Below the pieces are notes generated by a model. That model was not told where the DNA came from, ran no database searches, and was given only the letters and a program-made list of their open reading frames with translations. Positions 9,788 through 19,896 of a stretch of 64,000 nt of DNA are shown piece by piece; the stretch's first letter is position 1; every line of letters starts with the position of its first letter. Location: the NCBI RefSeq assembly GCF_036322805.1, contig NZ_AP027272.1, positions 2,108,001-2,172,000 of the forward strand, given 5' to 3'. Position numbers and translations under genes: made by a program. Source of the stretch: Planctobacterium marinum (GTDB lineage: Bacteria; Pseudomonadota; Gammaproteobacteria; Enterobacterales; Alteromonadaceae).

Positions 9788-9893
9788 ATTGTAAAAATAT
9801 TTGTTATTAGACGAAAAGTAGCGCTATCTTTAACAATAGAGGGAGACATCCCAGCTCCAATGCACTATAAGTCCACATAATTAAGGAGGCAGA

Positions 9894-10313
9894 ATGGAGT
9901 CATTACAGGTTTGCGATTATATGAGCCAACGCCCTGTTACATTTACCACTGAAATGCCAGTTGCTGAAGCGGTGGAAAAATTATTGCACAGCCATCAAAC
10001 TGGTGGCCCGGTTGTTAACGAAAGAAAACAATTAGTGGGCTTCTTATCAGAGCAGGATTGCCTGCGTCAAATGATCGAATCCAGTTATTACCGAGAGCAA
10101 GTGGCCCGCGTAAAAGACATCATGGTGAAAGAGGTTTTGTCGGTAAAACCCTACACTTCTGTGTTGGAAGTGGCCCAGAAAATGATTGCAGAGAAACCAA
10201 AGGTTTACCCCGTGGTTGACGATGATGGTGTACTCAAAGGCAGCATCAGTCGTGCTCAGGTACTCAATGCCATCGATATCCAGCTTCAGGATGGTTATAA
10301 AAACGCCGGCTAA
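9894..10313 (+). CDS. CBS-domain protein (tandem CBS pair)
   Basis: The 139-aa product is two CBS motifs with little else. The first, VCDYMSQRPVTFTTEMPVAE, ends at GFLSEQDCLRQM. The second, VKDIMVKEVLSVKPYTSVLE, ends at GSISRAQVLNAI. Such pairs bind adenine nucleotides and act as sensors, but the target is unknown. TAAGGAGG directly upstream gives a strong ribosome site for the ATG at 9894. Confidence 0.85.
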   Translation: MESLQVCDYMSQRPVTFTTEMPVAEAVEKLLHSHQTGGPVVNERKQLVGFLSEQDCLRQMIESSYYREQVARVKDIMVKEVLSVKPYTSVLEVAQKMIAEKPKVYPVVDDDGVLKGSISRAQVLNAIDIQLQDGYKNAG

Positions 10314-10395
10314 AGGCTGGCTCGCCATAAAACACTGGTAAAGAAAGGCGCAATTTTCTAGGATCTGTTGCACTAATCGCGACAGGTTTTAGATT

Positions 10396-13300
10396 TTGCC
10401 CAAAGTTCAGTCTCTTCAATACTTACAAAGCCAGATATCTCAATGCCGAATCAGTGAACAGCACGGCTTACGCAAAAAAGCCGAGCGTAGTGCTGGTCGG
10501 GGAGCTGGTGAAGCTGATGTCCCTGACAATCTGTTAAACGCTATCATAAAAAGCCAAAACCACGTGGCACAGCGACGTGAAAATCTACCCCAGCTAAATT
10601 ATCCGGATTTACCCGTCTCCCAGCAAAAGCAAGAAATTCTGGAGGCGCTTGCTAGTCACCAGGTCGTTATTGTTGCAGGTGAGACCGGGTCTGGCAAAAC
10701 CACTCAGTTGCCTAAAATCTGTCTTGAAGCTGGTTTGGGCTGCAAAGGACTAATTGGTCATACTCAACCCCGTCGCCTGGCAGCGCGCAGTGTCGCCAGC
10801 CGTATTGCAGAAGAGTTAGAGTCCGGCATTGGTGAAGCGGTGGGCTTTAAAATTCGTTTTACCGATCAGACTTCCGAGCACTCCTATATCAAATTGATGA
10901 CGGACGGTATTTTATTGGCGGAAATACAAGAAGATCGATATCTCAACCAATACGAAGTACTTATCATTGATGAAGCTCATGAGCGCAGCCTGAATATCGA
11001 TTTTATCTTGGGGTATTTGAAAGCCTTGCTACCCAAACGTCCCGACTTAAAGGTCATCATTACGTCAGCAACCATTGATCCGGAGCGATTCTCAAAGCAT
11101 TTCAATGATGCACCAATGATTCTGGTAGAAGGGCGAACTTATCCAGTTGAAATCCGCTATCGCCCTTTGATGGGAGAAGACAACCAAACTAAAGATCAAC
11201 TTGAGGGGATTCTGGAGGCTGTCAACGAATTACATCGCGAAGCCCCTGGCGATATTTTGGTGTTTCTCAGTGGGGAACGAGAAATCAGAGATACCGCTGA
11301 ATATCTCGGTAACGCGAAATTACGCCACACTGAGATTGTGCCACTGTATGCTCGTTTATCTGCCTCTGAACAAAATCGCATTTTCCAATCTCATTCTGGC
11401 AGAAGAATTGTATTAGCCACTAACGTTGCTGAAACCAGTCTGACAGTGCCGGGAATACGCTACGTTATTGATACCGGAACCGCGCGTATTTCCCGTTATA
11501 GTTCTCGCAGTAAGGTACAGCGATTGCCTATCGAACCTGTATCGCAAGCCAGTGCTAATCAGCGCGCAGGGCGATGTGGTAGAGTAGCTGAAGGTATTTG
11601 TATTCGCCTGTATGACGAGGATGATTATCTGCGCAGACCGGAGTTTACCGATCCGGAAATACTGCGTACCAATCTTGCCTCAGTTATTCTGCAGTTAACG
11701 GCATTGCGCTTAGGTGATATTGAAGGTTTCCCCTTCGTGCAACCGCCACAGTCCAGAGACATCACCGCTGGCGTAAAAATGCTGGAAGAATTGCAAGCTG
11801 TAAGTCGAGGTAAACGCAATATCTTGCGACTAACCCCGATTGGACGGGCAATGGCTAGGCTGCCCGTGGATCCCAGATACTCCCGGATGCTGGTAGAGGC
11901 AGACAAATTAGATGCCCTCAACGAAGTGATGATTATCGTTGCAGGCCTGTCTATTCAAGACCCCAGAGAAAGACCTGCAGAATTCAAACAAAAAGCGGAT
12001 GAGTTGCACAGTCAGTGGCACGATAAAGAATCGGAGTTTATTGCCTATTTAAACCTCTGGCGCGGCTTTAAAGAGCAACAAAAATTGTTGTCAGGCAATC
12101 AGTTACGCAAATGGTGCAAAGAGCAGATGCTCAATTATCTGCGTTTGCGCGAGTGGCAAGATATTGTGAGCCAATTAAAGCAGGCATTTTCCTCTCTTGG
12201 CTGGGGTATTCGCAATAGCAATGCCGATTACGATGGCATACATCGCGCGTTGGTGCCGGGCTTGCTATCTAATGCCGGTTTCATGGAGCAGAACAAAGAG
12301 TATCTGGGTACCCGAAACAATAAGTTTATGGTGTTTCCCGGCTCGGCGCTCTATAAAAAACCGCCTAAGTGGTTGATTGCCGCCGAGCTGGTAGAAACCA
12401 GCAAGCTGTTCGCGCGCACAATCGCAAAGGTGGAGCCTAAATGGCTGGAAGAAGCCGGCAAGCACCTGTGTAAATACCGCTATGCAGAACCCTTTTGGAG
12501 TAAAAAAGCGGGGGCAGTTAAGGCCAAAGAATCCGCTTCCATGTTGGGATTGCCTGTGGTTAACCAGCGTACGGTGTTGTACAGCAAAATCGACCCTGTG
12601 GTGTGTCGACAGTTGTTTATCGCTGAAGCGTTGGTTAATGGTGAAACCAAACTCAATCAAGCCTTCTTAAAAGCTAATCTAGAAAAAATAGCTGAAGTGG
12701 AGAGCATGGAAGAGAAAATTCGTCGCCGAGATTTATTGGTTGACGAGCAGTTGCTGGTGGATTTTTACGATGAAAAGCTGCCTTATGACGTTTGTACGGA
12801 AGTGGATTTTAAAAAGTGGTGGCAGAAACGAAACAAGGAAGAACAGAAACGCTGGTTTATCAGCAAAGACTTTTTACTCAAAAATGATGCTTCACAAGCC
12901 TCGGAAGTGCACTTTCCGGAACAATGGCGCAGTGGTAATCTGGTGTTGCCGTTACTGTATAGTTTCGATCCGGGGGCAGCGGATGATGGTGTGAGTTTGA
13001 AGATCCCATTACCTCTGCTTAACCAGGTTAGTGATGAAAACTGTGACTGGCTGGTACCAGGGTTAAGGGAAGAACTCGCCACCACCATGATCAAATGGCT
13101 ACCTAAACAGTGGCGTCGAAATTTTGTGCCAGCACCGGATTACGCCAAAGCCGCTGTTAACGCCTTAGAGAACGATGGCGAATCTTTCGTCAAAGCCTTT
13201 ACTAAGAAGTTAGTAAAAATGAGTGGGGTAGTATTGCCTGATGACATCTGGCAAGAACTGATCTTGCCCGAGCATTTGCGTTTCAATTTTAAATTGTACG

Positions 13301-14268
13301 ACGAAAACGATCAGTTTTTGGGTGAGTCCCGTGATCTTCACGCTTTAAAAAACAAGTTTAAAAAACATTTAAAACAAACGCTGCAAGCAGTTGCCACTCC
13401 CGAACTGGAAAAACAAAATCTGGATTCCTGGGACTTTGAAGATCTGCCGCAGCAGTGGACAAACAACGATGCTGCCTGGACAGTGAAGGCCTATCCGGCT
13501 TTGGTTAAAGACGGCAATAAAGTACATTTAAAACTGTTTGACGATGCCAACAAAGCAGAGTTATCCCACGTCATCGGCTTACGCCAACTACTTATTAAAC
13601 AACTACCTTCGCCTATCAAGTATTTACAGGACCGCTTACCCAATAAATCCAAGCTGGGATTGTACTTCAACCCGTTTGGTCAAATTCGGGCGTTGATTGG
13701 TGACTGCATTGATGCGGTGGTAGACGCTGAAATCAGTCAAAGTAATTTGAATATACGCAGTGCAGCAGGGTTTGAAACGCTTTGCAAACAACTGGCTGGT
13801 GAACTTAATGACAAAGTGCTGGCGGTAGCGATTCAAGTTGAAAAAGGACTGACTACTGCCCACGGTATTAGCAAGAAGTTAAAAGGTAAAACGCCTCTGA
13901 ACATGATCAATGCTTATGCCGATGTAAAATCCCATTTAAATGCTTTGGTGTATCCGGGCTTTGTTGCTGATATTGGTATTCATCGCTTAAAGGACTGGAA
14001 TCGTTATGTAGAGGGATTGGCAAAGCGTCTGGAAAAAATACCAGTGGATCCCATCCGGGATAGAGCACAGCAGCTTCAAATTGAAAAAGTGCAGGATAGA
14101 TTTGCGTCGGTTTTACAGAAATATCCGCATGAAAGCACGATACCTGCGGAGTTGCTGGAAGTTCGTTGGCAAATAGAGGAGTTGAGGATTTCCCTGTTTG
14201 CTCAGCAGTTGGGAACAAGTATACCTATTTCGTCTAAAAGGATTGAAAACTATTTAGACAAGTTCTAG
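10396..14268 (+). CDS. hrpA: ATP-dependent RNA helicase HrpA
   Basis: HrpA is a DEAH-box helicase that acts in mRNA processing and in rescuing stalled ribosomes. At 1290 aa it is full length. Walker A is GETGSGKTTQ, the DEAH box IIDEAHERS, motif III TSATID, and motif VI QRAGRCGRV. The helicase-associated and DUF3418 C-terminal regions follow. The start appears to be a TTG at 10396 (MPKVQSLQY), since no ATG occurs before conserved sequence begins. Confidence 0.95.
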   Translation: MPKVQSLQYLQSQISQCRISEQHGLRKKAERSAGRGAGEADVPDNLLNAIIKSQNHVAQRRENLPQLNYPDLPVSQQKQEILEALASHQVVIVAGETGSGKTTQLPKICLEAGLGCKGLIGHTQPRRLAARSVASRIAEELESGIGEAVGFKIRFTDQTSEHSYIKLMTDGILLAEIQEDRYLNQYEVLIIDEAHERSLNIDFILGYLKALLPKRPDLKVIITSATIDPERFSKHFNDAPMILVEGRTYPVEIRYRPLMGEDNQTKDQLEGILEAVNELHREAPGDILVFLSGEREIRDTAEYLGNAKLRHTEIVPLYARLSASEQNRIFQSHSGRRIVLATNVAETSLTVPGIRYVIDTGTARISRYSSRSKVQRLPIEPVSQASANQRAGRCGRVAEGICIRLYDEDDYLRRPEFTDPEILRTNLASVILQLTALRLGDIEGFPFVQPPQSRDITAGVKMLEELQAVSRGKRNILRLTPIGRAMARLPVDPRYSRMLVEADKLDALNEVMIIVAGLSIQDPRERPAEFKQKADELHSQWHDKESEFIAYLNLWRGFKEQQKLLSGNQLRKWCKEQMLNYLRLREWQDIVSQLKQAFSSLGWGIRNSNADYDGIHRALVPGLLSNAGFMEQNKEYLGTRNNKFMVFPGSALYKKPPKWLIAAELVETSKLFARTIAKVEPKWLEEAGKHLCKYRYAEPFWSKKAGAVKAKESASMLGLPVVNQRTVLYSKIDPVVCRQLFIAEALVNGETKLNQAFLKANLEKIAEVESMEEKIRRRDLLVDEQLLVDFYDEKLPYDVCTEVDFKKWWQKRNKEEQKRWFISKDFLLKNDASQASEVHFPEQWRSGNLVLPLLYSFDPGAADDGVSLKIPLPLLNQVSDENCDWLVPGLREELATTMIKWLPKQWRRNFVPAPDYAKAAVNALENDGESFVKAFTKKLVKMSGVVLPDDIWQELILPEHLRFNFKLYDENDQFLGESRDLHALKNKFKKHLKQTLQAVATPELEKQNLDSWDFEDLPQQWTNNDAAWTVKAYPALVKDGNKVHLKLFDDANKAELSHVIGLRQLLIKQLPSPIKYLQDRLPNKSKLGLYFNPFGQIRALIGDCIDAVVDAEISQSNLNIRSAAGFETLCKQLAGELNDKVLAVAIQVEKGLTTAHGISKKLKGKTPLNMINAYADVKSHLNALVYPGFVADIGIHRLKDWNRYVEGLAKRLEKIPVDPIRDRAQQLQIEKVQDRFASVLQKYPHESTIPAELLEVRWQIEELRISLFAQQLGTSIPISSKRIENYLDKF

Positions 14269-14440
14269 TTTTTCAGATGCAGTTAACAGCAAATTTACAT
14301 AGAATGAATTTCGGTTCTTAAGGACCTGAGTGGGTTGAATCTTAACGTGCAAGCTGCGCAGTTAAGCTCAATGCGCTCGCATGGGAATGACTTCCCACAT
14401 AATAATAAGTCGATGTTTCACTTAGCCAAGAGGTAATGCA

Positions 14441-14740
14441 ATGCTGGGATACGACGACAAACGCGCTTTCTTCCGGATGATGATGAATTCACCCTGTACA
14501 TTACTGGTTAATGATGCCGGGACGATGCAAAAGTTATCTGCTACTTGCCGTGATATCAGTGCCACAGGAATGTCTTTTGAAGTTCCACAAGCACTTGTGA
14601 TTGGCTCCGAAATGGAAGTCAATATTGAATCAACTAGCTCTCAAATTTCTTCACTGTGTGCCATTGTTAAAGTGGTTCGCCAGTTTGAAGAAGGTGAAGG
14701 CAACTATGTGGTTGGCACAGAAGTCGTACAAATGATGTAG
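14441..14740 (+). CDS. PilZ domain protein
   Basis: The 99-aa protein starts MLGYDDKRAFFRMMMNSPC, where the RxxxR-like region of PilZ domains appears as KRAFFR. It continues to CRDISATGMSFEV, matching the D/NxSxxG motif that contacts cyclic di-GMP. It probably binds c-di-GMP as a single-domain effector. AAGAGG lies about 9 nt before the ATG. Its partner is not evident from the neighbours. Confidence 0.8.
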   Translation: MLGYDDKRAFFRMMMNSPCTLLVNDAGTMQKLSATCRDISATGMSFEVPQALVIGSEMEVNIESTSSQISSLCAIVKVVRQFEEGEGNYVVGTEVVQMM

Positions 14741-14835
14741 TTAGCGCTGCATCAGTAATTTCTTCTGTCTACAGCTGGTTTTTGTCGCGCAATGCGGCAA
14801 GGCTTTCTTTTCCCCAAAACAACAGGATAGTTTGT

Positions 14836-15111
14836 GTGGCTGCGATAATTAAAAAGGCGATAGTAAAAGGTCGAGTCCAAGGCGTTTTTTATCGTGCCAG
14901 TACCCGTGAAAAGGCCTTATCGTTGGAACTATGCGGTTACGCTAAGAACCTCTCTGATGGCTCTGTGGAAGTGTTAGCTCAGGGTGAAGGTGACAAAGTA
15001 GAAGAACTAATGCAATGGCTTTGGACTGGTTCACCGGCATCTGACGTTAGTGCAGTGACATTGCTGGAAACGGTCGAAGAGCCCGGCTTTACCTCTTTTA
15101 CAACCGCTTAG
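14836..15111 (+). CDS. Acylphosphatase
   Basis: Acylphosphatases hydrolyse acyl phosphates. The protein has KAIVKGRVQGVFYRASTREK (catalytic Arg in the GRVQGVFYR loop) and LCGYAKNLSDGSVEV with the catalytic Asn. I start at the GTG at 14836, which gives 91 aa, the usual length, with ACAGGA upstream. A longer frame back to 14782 would add an unlikely extension. It lies 28 nt before the quinone reductase gene, possibly in the same transcript. Confidence 0.88.
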   Translation: MAAIIKKAIVKGRVQGVFYRASTREKALSLELCGYAKNLSDGSVEVLAQGEGDKVEELMQWLWTGSPASDVSAVTLLETVEEPGFTSFTTA

Positions 15112-15138
15112 CCTATTAGGCATCTGGATAGCAGACAA

Positions 15139-16107
15139 ATGCAGTTTGTTAGTCATATAGAAAGCCAGGATGATTGTTTTGTGGCTGAGTGTCCGCCGCC
15201 ACTACCAGATAAAAATGAAGTGCTGGTGGCGGTGACAGCTTTTGGCATTAATCGCGCTGACTTACTACAAAAACAAGGCAAATATCCAGCACCTGCTGGC
15301 GCCAGTGATATCTTGGGGATGGAAGTTTCCGGTGTTATTGAAGCAGTCGGACAAGGCGTTGATAAATCGTGTATTGGCAGACCCGTTTGTGTCATGGTAA
15401 CGGGAGGTGGTTATGCACAGTTTGTTTGTGTTCCTGTTGAGCATTTGATTCCTGTTCCTTCACAGTTCGACATCGTCACTGCAGCAGCTTTACCGGAAGT
15501 GTTTCTTACTGCCTATCAGGCGCTGTTTTCTATTGCCAACTTAAAGCCCCAGCAAAAGGTCTTGATTCACGCTGGTGCCAGTGGTGTCGGTACGGCAGCC
15601 ATTCAATTAGCCCGATATAAAGGCGCAGCGGTTGCGGTGACGGCTTCCAGTCAAGCTAAGTTAAAGCAATGTGAGGCCTTGGGCGCGCAATTGGCGATAA
15701 ACTATCAAACACATGATTTTGCTGAAGGGTTGAAGTCGGCGAAATTCTTTCCTGACGTGATCATTGATTTTGTGGGAGAAGGACATCTGCAAAAAAATCT
15801 TCAGATCATTGCCCTTGACGGCAAAATCGTGCAGCTGGCGATGCTGGGTGGACGATTTGTGACTCAACTGGATATGGCTAAAGTGCTGGCGAAAAGAGTA
15901 ACGCTGTTTGCCAGTACGTTACGCAACCGCAGTGATGAATACAAAGCACTCCTGGTGAGCGAATTCATCAAAGACTTTGGCACCGCTATAGAAAGCGGCG
16001 CTATAAAGCCCCTGATAGATACGGTTTTTGAGGTGTCCGAGATTAATATCGCCCATCAACGCATGGCGAAAAACGATAATATCGGTAAATTTGTCGTTAA
16101 ATGGTAA
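15139..16107 (+). CDS. NAD(P)H:quinone oxidoreductase (zeta-crystallin type)
   Basis: This 322-aa medium-chain dehydrogenase/reductase has the GroES-like N-terminus FGINRADLLQKQGKYP and the Rossmann motif VLIHAGASGVGTAAIQLA. The Cys and His zinc ligands of alcohol dehydrogenases are not evident, which fits the quinone-reductase branch. The C-terminus ends VFEVSEINIAHQRMAKNDNI. The physiological substrate cannot be read from the sequence. Confidence 0.85.
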   Translation: MQFVSHIESQDDCFVAECPPPLPDKNEVLVAVTAFGINRADLLQKQGKYPAPAGASDILGMEVSGVIEAVGQGVDKSCIGRPVCVMVTGGGYAQFVCVPVEHLIPVPSQFDIVTAAALPEVFLTAYQALFSIANLKPQQKVLIHAGASGVGTAAIQLARYKGAAVAVTASSQAKLKQCEALGAQLAINYQTHDFAEGLKSAKFFPDVIIDFVGEGHLQKNLQIIALDGKIVQLAMLGGRFVTQLDMAKVLAKRVTLFASTLRNRSDEYKALLVSEFIKDFGTAIESGAIKPLIDTVFEVSEINIAHQRMAKNDNIGKFVVKW

Positions 16108-16126
16108 TGACAGAGCGAGTTAATAG

Positions 16127-16603
16127 TTAGTTGACCTGAGCTAAATATCCTTCATCAGTACGGCTACTATCATTTTCTGCCGCTGTTCTCGCCAGCTCGT
16201 CACATCGCTCGTTTTCCGGGTGACCTGAATGTCCCTTAACCCAGTGCCATTGAATATTATGAGGTTGGCAGGCTGCATCAAGGCGTTGCCACAAGTCTTT
16301 GTTTTTTACAGGTTGCTTGTTTGCAGTTTTCCAGCCTTTGGCCTTCCAACCTTTCAACCAGGACATTATGCCCTGTCTGACATATTGACTATCTGTGGTG
16401 AGATCAATCTGGCAGCTGGTTTTCAGTGTTTCCAGTGCAATAATCGCCGCCAGAAGCTCCATGCGATTGTTGGTCGTTAGTTCAAAACCTTGGGAAAGCT
16501 CCTTGCGTTTGTCTTTGTATATGAGAATAGCGCCATAGCCGCCGGGACCGGGATTGCCCAGACAGGAACCATCAGTGTAAATAGTGACGTGTTTTTTGGT
16601 CAT
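16127..16603 (-). CDS. rnhA: Ribonuclease HI
   Basis: RNase HI cleaves RNA in RNA-DNA hybrids. The four catalytic acids sit in [36 protein letters not shown] and [10 protein letters not shown], and the catalytic His is in [10 protein letters not shown]. At 158 aa it is the size of the E. coli enzyme. It is divergent from dnaQ, the classical rnhA-dnaQ arrangement of gammaproteobacteria. Confidence 0.95.
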   Translation of the reverse strand: MTKKHVTIYTDGSCLGNPGPGGYGAILIYKDKRKELSQGFELTTNNRMELLAAIIALETLKTSCQIDLTTDSQYVRQGIMSWLKGWKAKGWKTANKQPVKNKDLWQRLDAACQPHNIQWHWVKGHSGHPENERCDELARTAAENDSSRTDEGYLAQVN

Positions 16604-16759
16604 TGGATTCTTAGATTTTATCTTTTCACCGATCTTAACCCGAATAGCGGCAGGCTTCAGCTGTAAATCAACGTAAATACACAGGTATCACTTGATTTCT
16701 GGTTGTGGGTTGTTGTTAGATCAAGGTAATACTTAGTTTGTTTAAAGACGGAAATATTG

Positions 16760-17467
16760 ATGCGTCAAATCGTGCTGGATACCGAAACGACGGGTATCGA
16801 CCCAAAACAAGGCCATAAAATTATTGAGATAGGCTGTGTTGAATTGGTAAATCGCCGCCTTACCGGCAACCATTACCATGTTTATCTCAATCCTGAGAGG
16901 GAAGTGGAGCAAGAAGCCATTGACGTGCATGGTATAACTAACGAATTTCTTCAAGATAAGCCTCTATTTTCTCATGTCGTGGAAGAGTTTTTAGATTACG
17001 TCGCTGGCGCGCAATTGGTTATTCACAACGCGCCATTTGACGTTGGCTTCTTAAACCATGAATTATCACTGTTGCCAACTCACAGAAACACCCGGGTTGA
17101 TGAAGTTTGCACCATATTGGATACATTGGCACTGGCCAGGAAAATGCATCCAGGGCAAAAGAATAATCTTGATATCCTGTGTAGACGTTACGGTATCGAT
17201 AATTCTCATCGCGAATTACACGGCGCATTATTAGATTCTGAGATTCTCGCCGACGTCTATTTGCAAATGACGGGGGGGCAAACGCGCTTAAACCTCTCAG
17301 GTAACGATAAGAGTGAAGGAGAAGATACTGGCATCCGACGTTTGTCGGGGGACAGGAAACCATTAAAGATTGTGCGTGCTTCAGCCGATGAATTAAAGCA
17401 ACACGAAGAACGACTAGATATAGTCGAAAAAGAGGGTGGGAAATGCCTCTGGAGAAATGTGCATTGA
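16760..17467 (+). CDS. dnaQ: DNA polymerase III epsilon subunit (proofreading exonuclease)
   Basis: Epsilon is the 3'-5' proofreading subunit of Pol III. Exo I is VLDTETTGIDP, Exo II HNAPFDVGFLNHE, and Exo III HRELHGALLDSEILADVYL. The start is the ATG at 16760; a TTG precedes it directly. The C-terminal tail that binds the polymerase subunit is present. The stop codon overlaps the next start (TGATG), so the following gene is translationally coupled. Confidence 0.95.
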   Translation: MRQIVLDTETTGIDPKQGHKIIEIGCVELVNRRLTGNHYHVYLNPEREVEQEAIDVHGITNEFLQDKPLFSHVVEEFLDYVAGAQLVIHNAPFDVGFLNHELSLLPTHRNTRVDEVCTILDTLALARKMHPGQKNNLDILCRRYGIDNSHRELHGALLDSEILADVYLQMTGGQTRLNLSGNDKSEGEDTGIRRLSGDRKPLKIVRASADELKQHEERLDIVEKEGGKCLWRNVH

Positions 17468-18936
17468 TGAAACGACGTGTCGTAGTTTTATTTTTGATTT
17501 GCCTCAGTGCTATGCCTGTTCTGGCACAGCAGGGTATTAACACGTCTGAACAAAATCAAGGTGACGGTAACAGCCCGCTAGTTGAGCTGGGCAATGATTA
17601 TTACAACGGCATAAAGCTACTGCAAAATCGTTTTCGAATTGACTACAAAGTGGAAGAAATTACCATGATTTTCTTTCGCGAATTTGGCTCAACTCCCGTG
17701 GTGTTGGTGCAGCCTGACGGTAGTAAGATATTTCAGAATCAGGCTGATGATATGGGCATTGATTGGTTTGATTCTCAAACCTACGATATGATCCGCATCC
17801 GAAATCCCATGCCAGGCCCTTGGCAGGCTGTCGGTCAAATTCTGCCAGACAGCCGGGTTATGGTGATCAGTGACATTCAGCTGGAAACCAAACCGTTAGC
17901 GCCCATCATCTTCTCGGGTGAGATCATTAAACAAACCGCCTTTCTGACTAATGGCGGCCAGCCCATTGACTACAACGAATTTCGCGATGTTGTGCAGCTC
18001 ACCATGGAGTTTAAAAGTACCAACAATCCCAACTATGCCAATTTTGGCGCCCAAACGGAACTCATTGCCACCTTTCAGGACGATGGTAAAGGTTTGGATG
18101 AACGCCCGTTAGATGGCACCTTTACAGGGCAGTTTAATTTGCGAATTGCCTCGGGAGAGTGGACACCGATATTTACTATCGTCACCCCGATGTTTACCCG
18201 ACAGAAAGTGGGAGAAGATATTCGGTTGTTGGATAATCCCATCAGCATTGATGTTGAACTGGACGAGGAGGGTGACGGATTCCACCTGTTGCAAGTGGAT
18301 GCCGATCGCACAACGGTAGACATGTCCAGTTTGCTGGTAGACGGCAAGGTCAGGTTTCCCAATGGCGATGTACAGAACTTCTCAATAACAGATATTACCG
18401 ACAAAGTGCGTACCTACGAGATCGTCAATTTCGAGTATGGGGTATTCAGGGTCAAGTTGACTGCATATGGGAATACCGTCGATGGAAGAGACTTTATCCT
18501 GGATGTGCCGGAATATACCTTTGTCTTCGAAGAGCCGCTGCTTGAAACTACACTTGATGACTTAAGCGCCTTACCTGGCGATGCTCAATCGGCAGAAGCG
18601 TTAGCACTGCAAGAATTGGAGAGGCTCAAGGCAGCACCAGTTGAAGATGAGGGCATGCCGCGCTCGCAACTAATCGGTATTGTGGTGGGGATAAATCTAT
18701 TTATTGTGGTGGCCGGCGTGTTTTTGCTATGGTTTTTCTTGGTGAGAGGTAAAAAGCCGGTTGCACAAACAACGCCTGTAGCGGATGAAGAGAAACAATC
18801 TTTGTTTGCTAAGCTTAGCGCTTCGTTGAAAGGGCTTATGCCGAAGAAAAAAAGCGAAGAGGGGGATGGCAAAAAATTGAGGTCCCCTGATGAAGCCGGC
18901 GATTCAGGTATCATTGAATTATCAATGCCTGATTAG
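17467..18936 (+). CDS. Secreted membrane-anchored protein, TIGR03503-like
   Basis: The product of 489 aa opens with a signal peptide (MKRRVVVLFLICLSAMPVLA, cut near AQQG). A large extracytoplasmic beta-rich region follows, including DSQTYDMIRIRNPMPGPWQ. A C-terminal transmembrane helix (IGIVVGINLFIVVAGVFLLW) leads to a charged cytoplasmic tail. It resembles the uncharacterised TIGR03503 family that I recall downstream of dnaQ in Vibrio and Shewanella. The start at 17467 overlaps the dnaQ stop. Function unknown. Confidence 0.6.
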   Translation: MKRRVVVLFLICLSAMPVLAQQGINTSEQNQGDGNSPLVELGNDYYNGIKLLQNRFRIDYKVEEITMIFFREFGSTPVVLVQPDGSKIFQNQADDMGIDWFDSQTYDMIRIRNPMPGPWQAVGQILPDSRVMVISDIQLETKPLAPIIFSGEIIKQTAFLTNGGQPIDYNEFRDVVQLTMEFKSTNNPNYANFGAQTELIATFQDDGKGLDERPLDGTFTGQFNLRIASGEWTPIFTIVTPMFTRQKVGEDIRLLDNPISIDVELDEEGDGFHLLQVDADRTTVDMSSLLVDGKVRFPNGDVQNFSITDITDKVRTYEIVNFEYGVFRVKLTAYGNTVDGRDFILDVPEYTFVFEEPLLETTLDDLSALPGDAQSAEALALQELERLKAAPVEDEGMPRSQLIGIVVGINLFIVVAGVFLLWFFLVRGKKPVAQTTPVADEEKQSLFAKLSASLKGLMPKKKSEEGDGKKLRSPDEAGDSGIIELSMPD

Positions 18937-19052
18937 TGGCGGTTTATCGAGCATTTTCTGGTGTTTTTTTTGTCACCGAACAGAAATAAAACTGTAATCG
19001 TTTAAATAACAAGCTGTTAAACAAAATTAAGAAATAAATTTAAAAAAAGCGG

Positions 19053-19081
19053 TTGACTCAATATACCTGAACCCGTATCAT
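19053..19081 (+). promoter_or_regulatory. Sigma-70 promoter of the tRNA-Asp operon
   Basis: TTGACT (19053-19058) and TATCAT (19076-19081) are separated by 17 nt. A GC-rich stretch CTGCGCCGCGG follows the -10 box, typical of stable-RNA promoters under stringent control. The tRNA begins about 100 nt further on. Confidence 0.7.
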
Positions 19082-19179
19082 CTGCGCCGCGGTTGAGACA
19101 ACGGATTCGGAAAAACGAGTAAGTTGTTGAAAGTAAAAAGATTTATTAAATTTATTACAAGTTTATTAAATCTGAATGC

Positions 19180-19256
19180 GGAGTGGTAGTTCAGTTGGTT
19201 AGAATACCGGCCTGTCACGCCGGGGGTCGCGGGTTCGAGTCCCGTCCACTCCGCCA
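19180..19256 (+). tRNA. tRNA-Asp (GTC), first copy
   Basis: The 77-nt gene has acceptor halves GGAGTGG and CCACTCC, the anticodon arm with CCTGTCACG (GUC anticodon), the T arm with GGTTCGAGTCC, and a genomically encoded CCA. It closely follows the E. coli tRNA-Asp sequence. Confidence 0.97.
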
Positions 19257-19287
19257 ATTTACTTTCGACTCAACTTCAAATTATCGC

Positions 19288-19364
19288 GGAGTGGTAGTTC
19301 AGTTGGTTAGAATACCGGCCTGTCACGCCGGGGGTCGCGGGTTCGAGTCCCGTCCACTCCGCCA
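19288..19364 (+). tRNA. tRNA-Asp (GTC), second copy
   Basis: This copy is identical to the first over all 77 nt and is separated from it by 31 nt. Its 3' end is the left edge of the accessory island, and its downstream flank recurs at 55286-55343. Confidence 0.97.
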
Positions 19365-19418
19365 CTAATTTGAAAGCATATAAGCCACCTCAGGGTGGTT
19401 TTTTTGTTTCTGGGATTT
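19361..19418 (+). repeat. Left direct repeat of the island (attL-like)
   Basis: The tract starts with the last bases of tRNA-Asp (GCCA) and runs through CTAATTTGAAAGCA and the terminator. It matches 55286-55343 with about six mismatches in 58 nt and no gap. Confidence 0.6.
19385..19405 (+). terminator. Intrinsic terminator of the tRNA-Asp operon
   Basis: The stem CCACC-TCAG-GGTGG is followed by seven T residues. A near-identical terminator occurs at 55310-55330. Confidence 0.85.
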
Positions 19419-19896
19419 GATCTTAAACCTTTGTGTTGCCTGTCCTTGAGCTAATTACTCATCATGTACAGCCCATCCTGAGGCTTTGTTGAAGTGCGTT
19501 TTGTCCTCATTAAAGTCTATTCTTATTTGACAACAATGTATCGCGCTGTGACCATATCGAGACCAAAAGGTGACATTCGAATCTGATGGCCGGGTATCAT
19601 CACTGAATTTTTCGAAATAAGTCACCTGGTCAACACAAATGCCATTATCTCCAAAGGCTTACCGAAACGTCACCTGTGACTAATAAATTGCTGCTGCGTC
19701 CCAGAATTAACCAAATTCTCTCACCATTTACAATGATCCTGGAAGAAGCCCTCTGAAATAGAACAGATTAAAACTTAGAGTCTGTAAAAACCTCTATGGC
19801 GCAGTTGTCTTTTAGAGATAACTCTAATTTTATAAATTCGCCAAAACCTTTCATACTCAGCTTTCCAGGTAAGTGACAACAGAACGCATTGTTTAA
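19406..19896. other. Gene-free left end of the island
   Basis: About 490 nt without a supportable reading frame. The only recognisable element is CGCCAAAACC and CTTTCATACTC near 19839-19857, which recurs before the second decayed kinase (21189-21209) and probably belongs to a duplicated 5' flank. Confidence 0.5.

Noticed and set aside
19180-19364. Two identical short peptides encoded over the tRNA genes
   Set aside because: The reading frames arise from the repeated tRNA-Asp sequence and are not genes.
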